From: Cylindrospermum sp. FACHB-282
GTDB taxonomy: Bacteria > Cyanobacteriota > Cyanobacteriia > Cyanobacteriales > Nostocaceae
NCBI RefSeq assembly: GCF_014697195.1
Contig: NZ_JACJRJ010000004.1
Coordinates: 1 to 64,000 of the forward strand
Reading direction: 5' to 3'
DNA length: 64,000 nucleotides
Every line of letters starts with the position of its first letter. Position 1 is the stretch's first letter. The notes beneath the pieces were generated by a model, which was not told the DNA's origin, did not search any database, and worked only from the letters and a program-made list of their open reading frames with translations. Made by a program: the position numbers and the translations under genes. Shown piece after piece: positions 17,417 through 27,421 of the stretch.

Positions 17417-17550
17417 AAATTACTATTAACTGTATAGCAGATGGGGAGTTTAGCTGCCAATATTCCCTAGCCCTGCTGGGGAAGTTACAAAAATAGCTAT
17501 TAATTGATAATTCTTAATTCATCTGCTTATTAAGAATTATCAATCAAGAA

Positions 17551-17955
17551 TTATTTTCTATTAGTCAAGAGGTTGATAGCTGCACCGGCAACTGCGCCAT
17601 CGACGGCATCCCCAAGGGTGTCTTTACCACCACGAGTAATGGCGCCGGTAGCTGTGCTGGCTGCTGCACCTACCCCTATATCTTGCCGCAAGTTACGGCG
17701 TCTTTGATCGCGGGGGCTTCTAGTACCATTGACCAAATTGACAGCAGCACCAGCAGCAGCACCCTTAACGGCATTGTTCAACACCGAACCACGTCTTCTG
17801 ACAGCACCAGATGTCACACTAGCAGCAGCACCAATGCCAATATCTCTGAATATCTTGTCATCAGCAGCAGCTGGTTTAGCGGGCATTAAAGTAATACTAG
17901 CTAAACTAGCAGTTATTAGGCTGCTTATCACTGTTCGTTTCCAGATTTGATTCAT
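17551..17955 (-). CDS. Secreted glycine-zipper-like protein with internal duplication
   Basis: The 134-residue protein has a signal peptide (KRTVISSLITASLASITLMPAKPAAA, cut near AAA-DD) and two copies of an about 45-residue unit: FRDIGIGAAASVTSGAVRRRG...GAAAGAAVNLV and RQDIGVGAAASTATGAITRGG...GAVAGAAINLL. The Gly/Ala spacing is of the glycine-zipper type seen in outer-membrane or periplasmic proteins. No enzymatic residues are evident. It is transcribed alone, and its function is unknown. Confidence 0.75.
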   Translation of the reverse strand: MNQIWKRTVISSLITASLASITLMPAKPAAADDKIFRDIGIGAAASVTSGAVRRRGSVLNNAVKGAAAGAAVNLVNGTRSPRDQRRRNLRQDIGVGAAASTATGAITRGGKDTLGDAVDGAVAGAAINLLTNRK

Positions 17956-18225
17956 AGCGGCACCTTATCACAAAGATAAAAAACTCGAATTTCTTGCTGT
18001 GGCAGATGAACTGTTTTTGATTCAGTCAACAGCAGAAATTTCTGACATAAAACCATTTTTATGGTTACATTAAATAATTATTTTTCGCATCTACTAAAAG
18101 CAATAATCTGGAATTTCCGCACCAACCAAATTTATCTACATACTTATCGGCAATTTAGTCTTCTGTATGGACGGTTTATGAATCGTCCATACAATCTAAA
18201 CTATTCAAATAAAAGTCGCTGTAAT

Positions 18226-18495
18226 CTAAAAAACCTGAATCCACTCTTTGACAAAGTATTCAGTCCAAATGCCGTTTTGCCAATAGGGGTCAGCTTCAAT
18301 CAACTGACGCACTTTGGCTTCATCTTCCGCTTCGTAAATGCCAAAAACTTGAGTCACATCTTTGGTAGGGCCGATAGTGATCAGGACACCGGATTCTTTC
18401 TGTTTGGCTAATCCGTCTAAATGCGCTTGACGATAGGGGTCGCGTTTTTCTAACACGTCTTCGCAGTAAGTTCCCCAGATGATGTATTTGGTCAT
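18226..18495 (-). CDS. YciI-family protein
   Basis: The 89-residue protein is a single YciI-like ferredoxin-fold domain: YIIWGTYCEDVLEKRDPYRQAHLDGLAKQKESGVLITIGP with the conserved His-Asp pair near R..HL.., and the end IEADPYWQNGIWTEYFVKEW, a family hallmark (DPY...G...). Members are small dimeric proteins of mostly unknown catalytic role. It is monocistronic. Confidence 0.88.
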   Translation of the reverse strand: MTKYIIWGTYCEDVLEKRDPYRQAHLDGLAKQKESGVLITIGPTKDVTQVFGIYEAEDEAKVRQLIEADPYWQNGIWTEYFVKEWIQVF

Positions 18496-18639
18496 ATTTA
18501 AATATTTTCCATTATAAATACGCAGACAGAATAATCATACAGAAAGATTCTACATCATACTTAGATTTCGACGCTCATATAGAAAAATTCCCTGGGAGGC
18601 AAAGGTGGTAATGAGAATTGGGAATTGGCAAAAACTCTT

Positions 18640-18703
18640 ACCAATTACCAATTACCCATTACCAATTACCCATTACCCATTACCCATTACCCATTACCCA
18701 TTA
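18640..18703. repeat. 7-bp tandem repeat array (CCATTAC/CAATTAC)
   Basis: About nine units alternating CAATTAC and CCATTAC, ending right before the pheT stop. This is the heptamer short tandem repeat type common in heterocystous cyanobacteria. Confidence 0.9.
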
Positions 18704-18704
18704 A

Positions 18705-21140
18705 TTAACTTCGCAGACTAACGCCGAATTTTTCTACTAAGGCGTCGCGGACTTGATTGTGTACTGGTTGGACTTCTGCTTCAGTGAGAGTGCGATCGCT
18801 TGCGCGATAATTTAAGCGGAAGGCCAAACTCCGTTGTCCTGGGGGCACATTTTCACCGCGATACTCATCAAACAACTCTACAGACTCCAGCAACCCTTTA
18901 CCAGCCTTGGTAATCACCTTTTCAATTTCAGCGACAGTCAGTTTCACAGGGGCGAAAAAGGCCAGATCGCGATCGCTCGCTGGATAGGTAGAATAAGAGT
19001 GGAATTTTGGCATCAGAATCTCATCGAGATCCAAAGACTTCAAAATCTCCTCAATATTCAGTTGAAACGCGTAGACAGAATCTGGTAAATCTTTTTCTCG
19101 CCTTAATTGGGGGTGTAGTTGCCCAAAAGTACCCAATCTGTTACCCCGCGACCAAAGAGAAGCAGTACGTCCAGGATGCAAGCGCGAATCTCGATGATCT
19201 GGTTGAAACTCCACCTCTAAGCCAAGTTGACGAAATACACTTTCTAAAATGCCTTTGGCTTCAAACCAGGTCATCGGTTCCTCACCACCGCTTCTTGACC
19301 ACTTACCCAAAGTACAATCACCTCCCATTATCCCCCCCAGGGCATCAGCTTCTAGCAAACCCTCCTCTTCCAGCCAGAAAATGCGCCCAATTTCAAAACC
19401 ATTCAGAGAACCATTTCCCTGCTCCAAGTTATATTTAAAAGCATCAACCAACCCAGCGATTAAATCAGTTCGCAACGCCGAATATTCAGCAAACAAAGGA
19501 TTTGTCAAAACAATCTGTCTTTCTTCTTCTGGTTTGACCAAAGAATAATGAATTAATTCCGTCAACCCTTCCGCCCGTAAAAAAGCACGTAACTGGCGGA
19601 TTAATTCCTGATCTAAAGGCAAATAGCCAGCTTCCGCCTTATCTGGTAGAGTATCGCAAAACTTGTCATAGCCATAAAGACGAGCAATTTCTTCAATCAA
19701 ATCAATTTCCCGCTCTAAATCGCGATAACGATAGGGTGGTACTGTCACCGTCCAACTGCCTTCCCCAGTAGCAGTTAACTGACACCCCAAAGCAGTCAGA
19801 ATCCTTTCTACATCCTTTGCTTCCAGTTCTCCAGGTTCCTCACCCAAATCAATTGGCCCCAACACCTGATTAATTCGGTCTAAACGCAGAGCAATAGAAT
19901 GAGACCAAGTAGATTTTGCCGGACGGCTGTCAGCAATCTCCTGCTGGACAATAACCCCACCAGCCAACTCACTAATCAACAACAAAGCGCGGCGATTAGC
20001 TGTTTCCAACTCAGCCCGGTTAACTCCCCGTTCATATCTGCCAGAAGCCTCACTTCTTAACCCCACACTGCGAGAAGAACGGCGAATAGCCACAGAATCA
20101 AACAGCGCCGCCTCTAAAACTAAGCTTTGAGTACCTTCATGGACTTCAGTTTCTTCTCCCCCCATTACCCCTCCTAGGGCAATAGGTCTGTTGTTAGCAG
20201 TGATTAACAAATTTTGAGTTGTTAAAGTGCGAGTTTGTCCATCCAAGGTTTTGAGGAATTCCCCAGCATCAGCCAAGCGCACCCCAATAGCGACATTTTC
20301 ACCACTAGCAACAGATTGTAAACGCTGCCAATCAAAGGCGTGCAGAGGTTGTCCCCATTCCAACAACACATAGTTAGTGATATCCACCACATTATTAATT
20401 GGTCGCACCCCAGCCGCCCGCAAGCGCTGTTGCAACCAATCAGGCGATGGGGCAATTTTTACGAGTTCAATCACCGTACCAATGTAAGCAGGACTTGCTT
20501 GGGAATCGATACTTTGTAAAGTTAAATTTCCTGCACCCTTGGTAATTACTACATCACCAGGTTCTGGAATTGACAATTTTTCCCCAGTTAAAGCTGCCAC
20601 TTCCCTAGCTACACCCACCATACTCAAGGCATCAGCGCGGTTAGCCGTAGCAGTTAAGTCTAGAATCACATCATCTAAACCCAACAACGGACGCACATCA
20701 CTACCCAAGGGCAGATTTTCCTGAGTAAAAATATGAATCCCGTCTACATCGGTGGGTAAACCGAGTTCTTTTAAAGAACAAATCATCCCGTTGGAGGGGA
20801 CACCCCGCAACTTTGCCGGTTTAATTTTTAAATCGATATTCGGCAGGTAAGTCCCTGTAGTTGCAACTGGCACATAGATATCTGCGCGGACATTAGCAGC
20901 ACCGCAAACAATATTTAAAATCTCATCTCCACCAACATCTACTTGACAAACACTCAACTTATCTGCGTTAGGGTGGGGTTGACGCTCAAGCACTTTCCCC
21001 ACAACAACGCCATTTGCCCAAGTGCGGCGATCTTCAATATCTTCTACCTCAAACCCTGCCATCGTCAGAGTTTCGGCTAATTCTTCAGGGCTAAGTTTTA
21101 TTTCTACTAGTTCCCGCAGCCAGTTTAGAGAAATACGCAT
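18705..21140 (-). CDS. pheT: Phenylalanine-tRNA ligase beta subunit
   Basis: The 811-residue protein has the full bacterial PheT layout. It opens [14 protein letters not shown], followed by a tRNA-binding (EMAP-like) domain with [26 protein letters not shown] at about 47-72. Next come the B3/B4 editing region, the B5 domain, the catalytic-like core with [22 protein letters not shown], and the C-terminal ferredoxin-fold anticodon domain ([11 protein letters not shown] to [14 protein letters not shown]). It charges tRNA-Phe with PheS, which is not adjacent, as is usual in cyanobacteria. Confidence 0.97.
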   Translation of the reverse strand: MRISLNWLRELVEIKLSPEELAETLTMAGFEVEDIEDRRTWANGVVVGKVLERQPHPNADKLSVCQVDVGGDEILNIVCGAANVRADIYVPVATTGTYLPNIDLKIKPAKLRGVPSNGMICSLKELGLPTDVDGIHIFTQENLPLGSDVRPLLGLDDVILDLTATANRADALSMVGVAREVAALTGEKLSIPEPGDVVITKGAGNLTLQSIDSQASPAYIGTVIELVKIAPSPDWLQQRLRAAGVRPINNVVDITNYVLLEWGQPLHAFDWQRLQSVASGENVAIGVRLADAGEFLKTLDGQTRTLTTQNLLITANNRPIALGGVMGGEETEVHEGTQSLVLEAALFDSVAIRRSSRSVGLRSEASGRYERGVNRAELETANRRALLLISELAGGVIVQQEIADSRPAKSTWSHSIALRLDRINQVLGPIDLGEEPGELEAKDVERILTALGCQLTATGEGSWTVTVPPYRYRDLEREIDLIEEIARLYGYDKFCDTLPDKAEAGYLPLDQELIRQLRAFLRAEGLTELIHYSLVKPEEERQIVLTNPLFAEYSALRTDLIAGLVDAFKYNLEQGNGSLNGFEIGRIFWLEEEGLLEADALGGIMGGDCTLGKWSRSGGEEPMTWFEAKGILESVFRQLGLEVEFQPDHRDSRLHPGRTASLWSRGNRLGTFGQLHPQLRREKDLPDSVYAFQLNIEEILKSLDLDEILMPKFHSYSTYPASDRDLAFFAPVKLTVAEIEKVITKAGKGLLESVELFDEYRGENVPPGQRSLAFRLNYRASDRTLTEAEVQPVHNQVRDALVEKFGVSLRS

Positions 21141-21260
21141 AGAGTGTGCTTGTTTGAAAAATCGTCTTTTGCTCTAATTTTAGGGTGTCTAGTCAGGAAT
21201 TCAAAATCTCAGATTCTCAAACTATAGGATTCCTATCTGATTTTTGACAAAACTCCGTAC

Positions 21261-21292
21261 CTATTACCCATTACCCATTACCCATTACCTAT
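21261..21292. repeat. Short CCATTAC heptamer array
   Basis: Four to five copies of ATTACCC, immediately downstream of the next leftward gene's stop. Same family as the arrays near 18.7 and 53.5 kb. Confidence 0.85.
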
Positions 21293-21300
21293 TCAATTAA

Positions 21301-22740
21301 TCAAGCCAAATGGTTGAAAACCATTTTCAGTAATTCAGCGCGAGTAAACGGTTTAGTTAGATACCCAGAGGCTCCGACAAATCTCGCTTTAACTTTGTCG
21401 ATAATTCCCTTATTTCCTGTAACAAAAATGATGGGTGTTGCCTTGAACATTGAATTATTGCGGATAATCCGACACAACTCATAACCATCAATTCCTGCCA
21501 TATTTAGATCCAGTAAAATCAAGTCTGGCTTGTGCCTAATAATTGACATGACCGCTTTTAGAGGCTCATTGATGGTAACCACAGAAAATTTTTCATCTTC
21601 TAATAAACGGCTAATTTCTTTGAGAATTGTCGGACTATCATCTACAGAAACGATTTTATAAGTCTTTTTGGCAGTAACAGTAGCAGTAGTTACTTTTTGA
21701 GCAGCAGTTTCTATGTTGTTTGGTATTTTAAATTGCTGTAGGTTTTCTCTTGGTAAAGCAGAATTTTCTGGCGATCGCTGTGGAAGAGCTACATCTTCTT
21801 CAAAAATACCAGGGTGTTCATTCTTCGTATTGGTATTTGGCAATACCCCTAGATCAACTAATTGCCCGTTCAAGAATTCTGTGATATATTTAGGGAGTTC
21901 GGAAAACCCTTCAAAGGTCTTAGGTAATTTATCAAAGGGAGGGTCTGGTTCATGCAATATAATCGAACCCTTAACGATATGAGGATATAAAGTTCGAGCC
22001 AGTAGCACTTCATCCTGATTCATAATCACAGCCAGATGACGTAGGCTAAAACCCTTCATCCAGTTGGTTAGATTTTGCTGTATTTCTGGTAAATTTTTGT
22101 GATGAAATTTGCTGGCAATCAAAAGATATGGACGCTGATAAGGAGAAGATATTTGCGGAGAAAAAGACTGCCAAATCTGTAATCGCCCTTGGCAGTAACC
22201 CATAATTTTTTCACCATCCAGCCTGCAAATTCTGGGCATTTTATCCGGTAGTTCTGTTAATTCATAAGTACCTTCTTTTATTAGCAGAAATGATTCAATT
22301 ACTTCTTTCCCCAATTCTTGAATTAGTACGGCTGCTTGTGTAGATCCCAGATGTTTTTGCATCACAAGCCAGTAAATAGCTTGATACTCAGGAGGCTGGT
22401 TGGAAACATTGCTGTGTTTTTCAGTTAGCTGAGTTTGCCAGTCAGGTTCAAACATCAGACGTAATTGCACGCGAATTTCACTAGTAATTAGGGGAATTTG
22501 CTGACTAAGACGACGTAAATGGCGTTCTAGCCGATCAAAGGGTTCTACTGAATGGGTTGCATAGGTAATTTTGCCCTGCTCTAAATATATAGACCAGGAA
22601 ACTGTGTGGCTCAATACTTGTAAGCACGCGCTGTCAGAAGAATTGATTAACTGTCTTAACAAACTCTGGGGAGATAGTTGAGTAAATGTGCCAGAATTAA
22701 TCATATTTGAAAGTTTTCCGGGATTTGAAACCGAATCCAT
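21301..22740 (-). CDS. PatA-type response regulator (PATAN domain plus REC)
   Basis: I favour ATG 22740 or 22704 over the longest frame (22770). The N-terminal region (from SGTFTQLSPQSLLRQLINSSDSACLQV, through YLEQGKITYATHSVEPFDRLERHLRRL) is the PATAN (DUF4388-like) domain found in PatA and CheY-like regulators of cyanobacteria. A linker of low similarity follows. The C-terminal 120 residues are a receiver: IVSVDDSPTILKEI (acidic pocket DD), ILLDLNMAGIDGYEL (phospho-acceptor Asp in LLDLN), FVTGN and GYLTKPF (Thr and Lys). PatA in Anabaena affects heterocyst placement, but many paralogues control motility or phototaxis; which role applies here is open. Confidence 0.88.
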   Translation of the reverse strand: MDSVSNPGKLSNMINSGTFTQLSPQSLLRQLINSSDSACLQVLSHTVSWSIYLEQGKITYATHSVEPFDRLERHLRRLSQQIPLITSEIRVQLRLMFEPDWQTQLTEKHSNVSNQPPEYQAIYWLVMQKHLGSTQAAVLIQELGKEVIESFLLIKEGTYELTELPDKMPRICRLDGEKIMGYCQGRLQIWQSFSPQISSPYQRPYLLIASKFHHKNLPEIQQNLTNWMKGFSLRHLAVIMNQDEVLLARTLYPHIVKGSIILHEPDPPFDKLPKTFEGFSELPKYITEFLNGQLVDLGVLPNTNTKNEHPGIFEEDVALPQRSPENSALPRENLQQFKIPNNIETAAQKVTTATVTAKKTYKIVSVDDSPTILKEISRLLEDEKFSVVTINEPLKAVMSIIRHKPDLILLDLNMAGIDGYELCRIIRNNSMFKATPIIFVTGNKGIIDKVKARFVGASGYLTKPFTRAELLKMVFNHLA

Positions 22741-22770
22741 GTAAATTTGAAATAACGGCAATAATGGCAA

Positions 22771-23320
22771 TGAGGTATTTTATTATTTTTAACATTTTTC
22801 CATGAACAAGGTGTTGGCATACAAATATGTATATATTACAAGCTATGACAAATTCTACATAGCTGTTATGTTACATTTTTGTTGCATTAATCAAGCCTGA
22901 TATTTTCCTGACCAATTTGATTGATAGTTTTTTTAGTTACACAGTATGCTTTTGAGTCTGATGAGGTTAATTATGTCTAATTAGTTTTAATATTAGAGTC
23001 CAATTTTTCTACATGATATCTTTAAAAATTTATCTGAGCAAATGTATATATTTATTATATATCTGGATTTGCTCAATATACATTTTGGTATATCCACTAC
23101 AAGCGGTAATAGCCACCCCTGATAAATTGTCTTTTACTCAGCTATGCAGTGATCAAGATTTACTTAAATATGTAGAAATTTTGGTGGGAATGAATTGTTT
23201 AATAAAAATTAAACTATCTACCATCAAAGATAATAATTTTTATCGGGTCAGCATCGAAAACTATATACTTTAGAGAAAACAGGAATTTTAGCTTTGGACT
23301 ATAACATAACACAAAAAGTT
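22771..23320. other. AT-rich intergenic region before the VWA/PP2C/kinase triad
   Basis: About 550 very AT-rich bases. They must contain the promoters of the leftward PATAN gene and the rightward triad. A weak 86-codon frame (23013-23273) is listed separately. Confidence 0.5.
23013..23273 (+). CDS. Doubtful small secreted or membrane protein upstream of the triad
   Basis: The 86-codon frame starts with a hydrophobic segment (CIYLLYIWICSIYILVYPLQAVIA) that could be a signal peptide cut near VIA-TP, followed by SFTQLCSDQDLLKYVEILVG. There is no evident ribosome site, composition is very AT-rich, and no family is recognised. It lies 48 bp before the VWA gene and could be part of that operon. 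Confidence 0.28.
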   Translation: MISLKIYLSKCIYLLYIWICSIYILVYPLQAVIATPDKLSFTQLCSDQDLLKYVEILVGMNCLIKIKLSTIKDNNFYRVSIENYIL

Positions 23321-23995
23321 ATGCTTGATACATTAAAACTTGATGAAATCGTAGAGTTTGCTGAAAATCCAGAACCACGCTGTCCTTGCGTGCTATTACT
23401 AGATACATCTGGATCAATGCAAGGAGATCGGATCGAGGCGTTAAATCAAGGTTTGCTGAGTTTGAAGGATGAATTAGTCAAAAATTCCTTGGCAGCCAGA
23501 CGGGTAGAGGTGGCAATCATTACTTTTGATAGTAATGTCAATGTAGCCCAAGACTTTGTGACTGCCGATCAATTCAATCCACCCATTTTGACAGCCCAGG
23601 GACTGACGACAATGGGCGCGGGAATTCATAAAGCACTAGACATAATTCAAGAGCGCAAATCTCAGTATCGTGCTAATGGAGTTGCTTATTATCGTCCTTG
23701 GGTATTTATGATTACTGATGGTGAGCCCCAAGGCGAGCTAGATCAGGTGGTGGAGCAAGCAGCAGAGCGCCTGCAAGGCGATGAAGCGAATAAGCGTGTT
23801 GCTTTTTTTACCGTTGGTGTGGAAAATGCAAATATGACCCGCTTAAATCAAATAACTGTACGTACTCCCCTCAAACTCAAAGGACTAAACTTCATCGAGA
23901 TGTTTGTCTGGTTGTCAGCGAGTATGTCAGCTGTTTCCCATTCACAGGTAGACGAACAAGTGGCACTACCGCCGATTGGTTGGGGGTCTGTTTAG
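23321..23995 (+). CDS. VWA-domain protein, TerY/YegL type
   Basis: From ATG 23321 the protein is 224 residues, a single von Willebrand A domain. The metal site (MIDAS) is complete: DTSGS at 28-32, the threonine in GLTTMG (96-97) and the aspartate in MITDGEP (133). This is the TerY/YegL type, a cytosolic VWA protein encoded with a PP2C phosphatase and a kinase in the TerY-P triad of bacterial stress systems. The next two genes supply exactly these partners, spaced 50 and 60 bp. It may scaffold or be the substrate of the phospho-switch (inference). Confidence 0.88.
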   Translation: MLDTLKLDEIVEFAENPEPRCPCVLLLDTSGSMQGDRIEALNQGLLSLKDELVKNSLAARRVEVAIITFDSNVNVAQDFVTADQFNPPILTAQGLTTMGAGIHKALDIIQERKSQYRANGVAYYRPWVFMITDGEPQGELDQVVEQAAERLQGDEANKRVAFFTVGVENANMTRLNQITVRTPLKLKGLNFIEMFVWLSASMSAVSHSQVDEQVALPPIGWGSV

Positions 23996-24045
23996 ACTAA
24001 ATTACAGCTTGATGCTCACCCATTTCTAGCTGTTGAAAAAAATCT

Positions 24046-24825
24046 ATGAACACATCAAAACAGATTCCACAATGGCGGATAGTAGCCGCATCTGTATGTG
24101 GCACAAGCCACGTAAAAAACAAGCAGCTGTGTCAGGATGCTCACCACTGGCAGATATTGCCTAATAATGTGTTGGTAGTGGCGGCAGCCGATGGTGCAGG
24201 TTCGGCCAGTCAGGGCAAAGTCGGAGCGATGGTTGCTGTGGAAACAGCAATAGAACACATCTCCATGGAAACAGTCACCCAAGACACCTTGGCTGATGAT
24301 GCTCAGATGCGTGAACTTTTGACTAAGGCCCTGGTAGCTGCCAAAAAAGCCGTGGAAGATGAGGCGGCTAGTAGTAACAATCAGCTTCATGATTTGGCAA
24401 CCACTTTAATTATTATGGTTGCCACGCCAAAAGTTGTAGCTGTAGCACAAATAGGCGATGGTTTGGCGGTGGCCAAGGATAGCATCGGCGACCTATTCGC
24501 ACTCACTATGCCTGACAATGGCGAATATATCAACGAAACCACGTTTTTGACTTCACCTGGTGCTTTGGAGACAGCGCAGATGAGATTGTGGCGTGAAGAC
24601 ATAGTCAATGTTGGTGTCCTCACAGATGGACTACAAATGCTGGCTTTGAATATGGTTGTTGGCGAACCTCATAAACCATTCTTTTTTCCTCTGTTCGAGT
24701 TCGTAGCAAATGCTGAGGATAAGACATTGGCAAAAGAGCAGTTGGTGAGGTTTTTAAACTCTGAGCGGATTACACAACGCACTGATGATGATTTGACCCT
24801 CGTAATAGCTGCATTTAGCAACTAG
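24046..24825 (+). CDS. PP2C-family serine/threonine phosphatase (YegK-like)
   Basis: The 259-residue protein has the PP2C metal-ligand motifs: QDAHH near 30-34, AAADGAGSASQGK near 46-58, AQIGDGLAVA, VGVLTDGL, and the terminal TDDDLTLVIAAF. It is the compact PP2C version (no extra domains) seen in TerY-P/YegLKI triads. It likely removes phosphate from the VWA protein or another target phosphorylated by the kinase encoded next. Confidence 0.88.
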   Translation: MNTSKQIPQWRIVAASVCGTSHVKNKQLCQDAHHWQILPNNVLVVAAADGAGSASQGKVGAMVAVETAIEHISMETVTQDTLADDAQMRELLTKALVAAKKAVEDEAASSNNQLHDLATTLIIMVATPKVVAVAQIGDGLAVAKDSIGDLFALTMPDNGEYINETTFLTSPGALETAQMRLWREDIVNVGVLTDGLQMLALNMVVGEPHKPFFFPLFEFVANAEDKTLAKEQLVRFLNSERITQRTDDDLTLVIAAFSN

Positions 24826-24885
24826 TTGAGCAATATCTGTGCTGTCTTTAGATTTTAAATAACCTCCGTTAACCATAATTCTCCC

Positions 24886-27084
24886 ATGCAGGTACTACGT
24901 TGTCTTCCCCAACCAGAAATTCTCAATCTCACTGTCAGTTTGGGACGTGGCGGTGAAGCTTGTGTCTATGCAGTGCCCTCAGATAACAATTTGGTGGCAA
25001 AGATTTATCACAAGCCCACTGTTACCCATGCCGAAAAACTCCAGGCGATGCTTGCCAATCCGCCAGAAAACCCTACGGCTAGTGTGGGGCATATCTCTAT
25101 CGCTTGGCCACAGGAACTGTTGCAGGGGTTAGATGGCAGTGGCAGCATTATCGGCTTTTTAATGCCGCGCATTCAGGGGATGCGGCCGATCATCGACTTT
25201 TATAACCCCAGAACTCGCCGGGAACACTGTCCTTTATTCAATTATCAGTATTTGCTACGTACTGCCCGCAATTTGGCGGCGGCAATTGCTGCTTTGCACG
25301 CTAGCCAATATTATATTGGCGATGTGAATGAGTCGAATATCCTTGTCAGTGATACAGCACTGGTGACTTTGGTCGATACGGACTCTTTCCAAGTGCGTGA
25401 TCCAGAGAAAAATATAGTTTACCGTTGCTCTGTGGGTAAGCCGGAGTTTACTCCTCCAGAGTTACAGAATAAAATTTTTGCTCAGTACGATCGCGAAAAT
25501 TCCCATGATTTATTTGGGTTGGCTGTGCTGATCTTTCAATTGTTAATGGAAGGCACACACCCATTTTCTGGCATTTTTCAAGGTGTTGTGGAGCCACCCC
25601 CCTACGAAGCCCGGATTGTTGCTGGTCATTTCACTTACTCTCACAAGCGGCAAGTACCGTACTTGCCTACCCCCATTGCTCCTCCTTGGGAAATTCTCCA
25701 TCCCAGGTTAAAGGAGTTGTTTGTGCGTTGTTTTGAGGATGGCCACAACAACCCGCAAATGCGCCCCAGTGCCCAAACCTGGCTGTCAGCAGTAGCGGAA
25801 GCTGAAGATAGTCTTGTTACCTGTAGGGTAAATCCTCAACATCACTACAACAACCACTTGCAAAAATGTCCGTGGTGTGAACGGGCTTTGCAATTAGGCG
25901 GACGTGATCCTTTTCCATCACACAGGGCGATCGCATTAGGAGAACATCTCCAACCACGTGCCCGTAGCGTCTCCCAGAGAAAACAAGCCAAAAATCGCTG
26001 TCCTCAGATTCCACGTCTAACATACCCAGTTATCCCAAAGTTCCCAATTCATCATTGGCCCCTAGGATTCGTCCAAACTTTTTCTACACATAAACCTCTC
26101 AAAACAGCAAATTTTTACCCGATGATTGTGGGTATTTTGGGGTTTGGTTTATTGGGATATTTGGATTTAATGATTAAATTTACTCGCCCCTTTGTTTCCC
26201 AAAATCCTTACACTCAACAAAGGTTGATGTCTTCTGAGGAAAGTAGTAATAATCAAAATCTCACTTTTGCAGAGTACTATCAGCGGGGTGATGCGGCCTA
26301 CAAAGAGCGAGACTATGGGCAAGCAATTAAAGATTTTAGCCATGCGATCGCAGAAGACCCTACACAAACTAAAGCTATTGTCAATCGTGGCAATGCCCGC
26401 TATAACCTGAAAGACTATGAAGGCGCATTGGTAGACTATAACCACGCTCTGCAAATCAATCCTCACGAGGTGAAAGCTTTTGTGAATCGGGGCAATGCCT
26501 ACTATATGCTTGCCGATTATAGTAGTGATCCTGATCGAGAGTACAAAAAAGCGATCGCTGATTTTAATAATGCCCTAAGTCTTGATAATCAAGAAGCTGA
26601 AGCTTATATCAGACGGGGAATAGTCCGCTCTCAAGTCGCCAAATATCGCACCGACTCTCAACAAGAATACAAACAAGCGATCGCCGATTTTACCCAGGCA
26701 ATTAAACTGAATTCATCAAAAGCAGAAGCTTACTTTCAGCGAGGTATAATCCGTTATCAAATTGCCCAATATAGCAGCAATTATGCCCAAGAATACAAAC
26801 AAGCGATCGCTGATTTTAACCAAGCATTAAATATCAATCCCCGACTGGCAAAAGCTTATCTTAAACGAGGGATGGTTCACTATGAACTTGCCCAATACGG
26901 CGAAAGTGGATCTACCCAAAGCCAGATGCAAGCAATTGAAGACTTACAGACAGCCGCCAAAATCTCTCTTGAGCAAGAGGATATGGATAATTATCAACAA
27001 GCACTCAGCAATATCTGCGTCATCGTAGAAAATAAATGTGACAGTTTATTCCAAAGCTCAAGAATATTGGAACAAAGTAATTAA
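24886..27084 (+). CDS. Ser/Thr kinase of the TerY-P/YegI type with zinc-ribbon-like segment, membrane span and TPRs
   Basis: The 732-residue protein begins with a divergent kinase: Gly loop GRGGEACVY (20-28), Lys39 in VAKIY, catalytic loop GDVNESN (Asp146, Asn151) without the HRD His-Arg, and metal-binding VDTDSF in place of DFG. This is the usual look of the YegI/TerY-P kinases. Next is a short zinc-ribbon-like segment (Cys313, CPWC at 328-331), a low-complexity basic linker, one membrane span (about 411-426), and five or so TPR units (about 460-690) rich in the QAIADF motif. E. coli YegI lacks such a TPR tail as far as I recall. The TPRs would lie across the membrane or bind partner proteins. 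Confidence 0.85.
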   Translation: MQVLRCLPQPEILNLTVSLGRGGEACVYAVPSDNNLVAKIYHKPTVTHAEKLQAMLANPPENPTASVGHISIAWPQELLQGLDGSGSIIGFLMPRIQGMRPIIDFYNPRTRREHCPLFNYQYLLRTARNLAAAIAALHASQYYIGDVNESNILVSDTALVTLVDTDSFQVRDPEKNIVYRCSVGKPEFTPPELQNKIFAQYDRENSHDLFGLAVLIFQLLMEGTHPFSGIFQGVVEPPPYEARIVAGHFTYSHKRQVPYLPTPIAPPWEILHPRLKELFVRCFEDGHNNPQMRPSAQTWLSAVAEAEDSLVTCRVNPQHHYNNHLQKCPWCERALQLGGRDPFPSHRAIALGEHLQPRARSVSQRKQAKNRCPQIPRLTYPVIPKFPIHHWPLGFVQTFSTHKPLKTANFYPMIVGILGFGLLGYLDLMIKFTRPFVSQNPYTQQRLMSSEESSNNQNLTFAEYYQRGDAAYKERDYGQAIKDFSHAIAEDPTQTKAIVNRGNARYNLKDYEGALVDYNHALQINPHEVKAFVNRGNAYYMLADYSSDPDREYKKAIADFNNALSLDNQEAEAYIRRGIVRSQVAKYRTDSQQEYKQAIADFTQAIKLNSSKAEAYFQRGIIRYQIAQYSSNYAQEYKQAIADFNQALNINPRLAKAYLKRGMVHYELAQYGESGSTQSQMQAIEDLQTAAKISLEQEDMDNYQQALSNICVIVENKCDSLFQSSRILEQSN

Positions 27085-27421
27085 AGACAAGTAAATAAGT
27101 AAATATTATAACTAGCGACTTTGTGCTTTTGATTAGACAAAATCAGCCCTTTGGGGGTAGCATAAACTCACGCTAGTTATTTTATTTTGTTTAGATTTTA
27201 TACATTTTTATGCTAAAATATGTAACTTATAGATATTCATAAAGCTTTCACATATAAATTATTTTAATTTACCTTTTCTTTATAATTTGAGACAAAATTA
27301 TAGTTAAATTGTCTTTAGAGAAAGATAGATAAAAATTCAATTCTTCTCGAATTTAAGTGCATCCTCTTCATCCCGATAAAGCGAATTAATAATCTAAGAA
27401 GCAAATCTCCGAGGTAATTGC
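27085..27421. other. Intergenic region ahead of the polysaccharide island
   Basis: About 340 AT-rich bp that must hold the promoter of the rightward polysaccharide cluster. A 10-bp inverted repeat is listed separately. GAGG lies 8 bp before the rfbF start. Confidence 0.5.
27108..27180. repeat. Long-range 10-bp inverted repeat
   Basis: ATAACTAGCG (27108-27117) and CGCTAGTTAT (27171-27180) are perfect inverted repeats 53 bp apart, followed by TTTATTTTG. This may be a terminator of the triad operon with a long loop, or the ends of a tiny non-autonomous element. Confidence 0.45.

Noticed and set aside
18061-18411. 116-codon plus-strand frame
   Set aside because: Mostly antisense to the YciI gene, whose family match is clear.
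25960-26000. Dispersed repeat inside the kinase gene (GCCCGTAGCGTCTCCCAGAGA)
   Set aside because: It looks like a common cyanobacterial repeat in the linker after the CPWC segment, but it keeps frame and may be coincidence.
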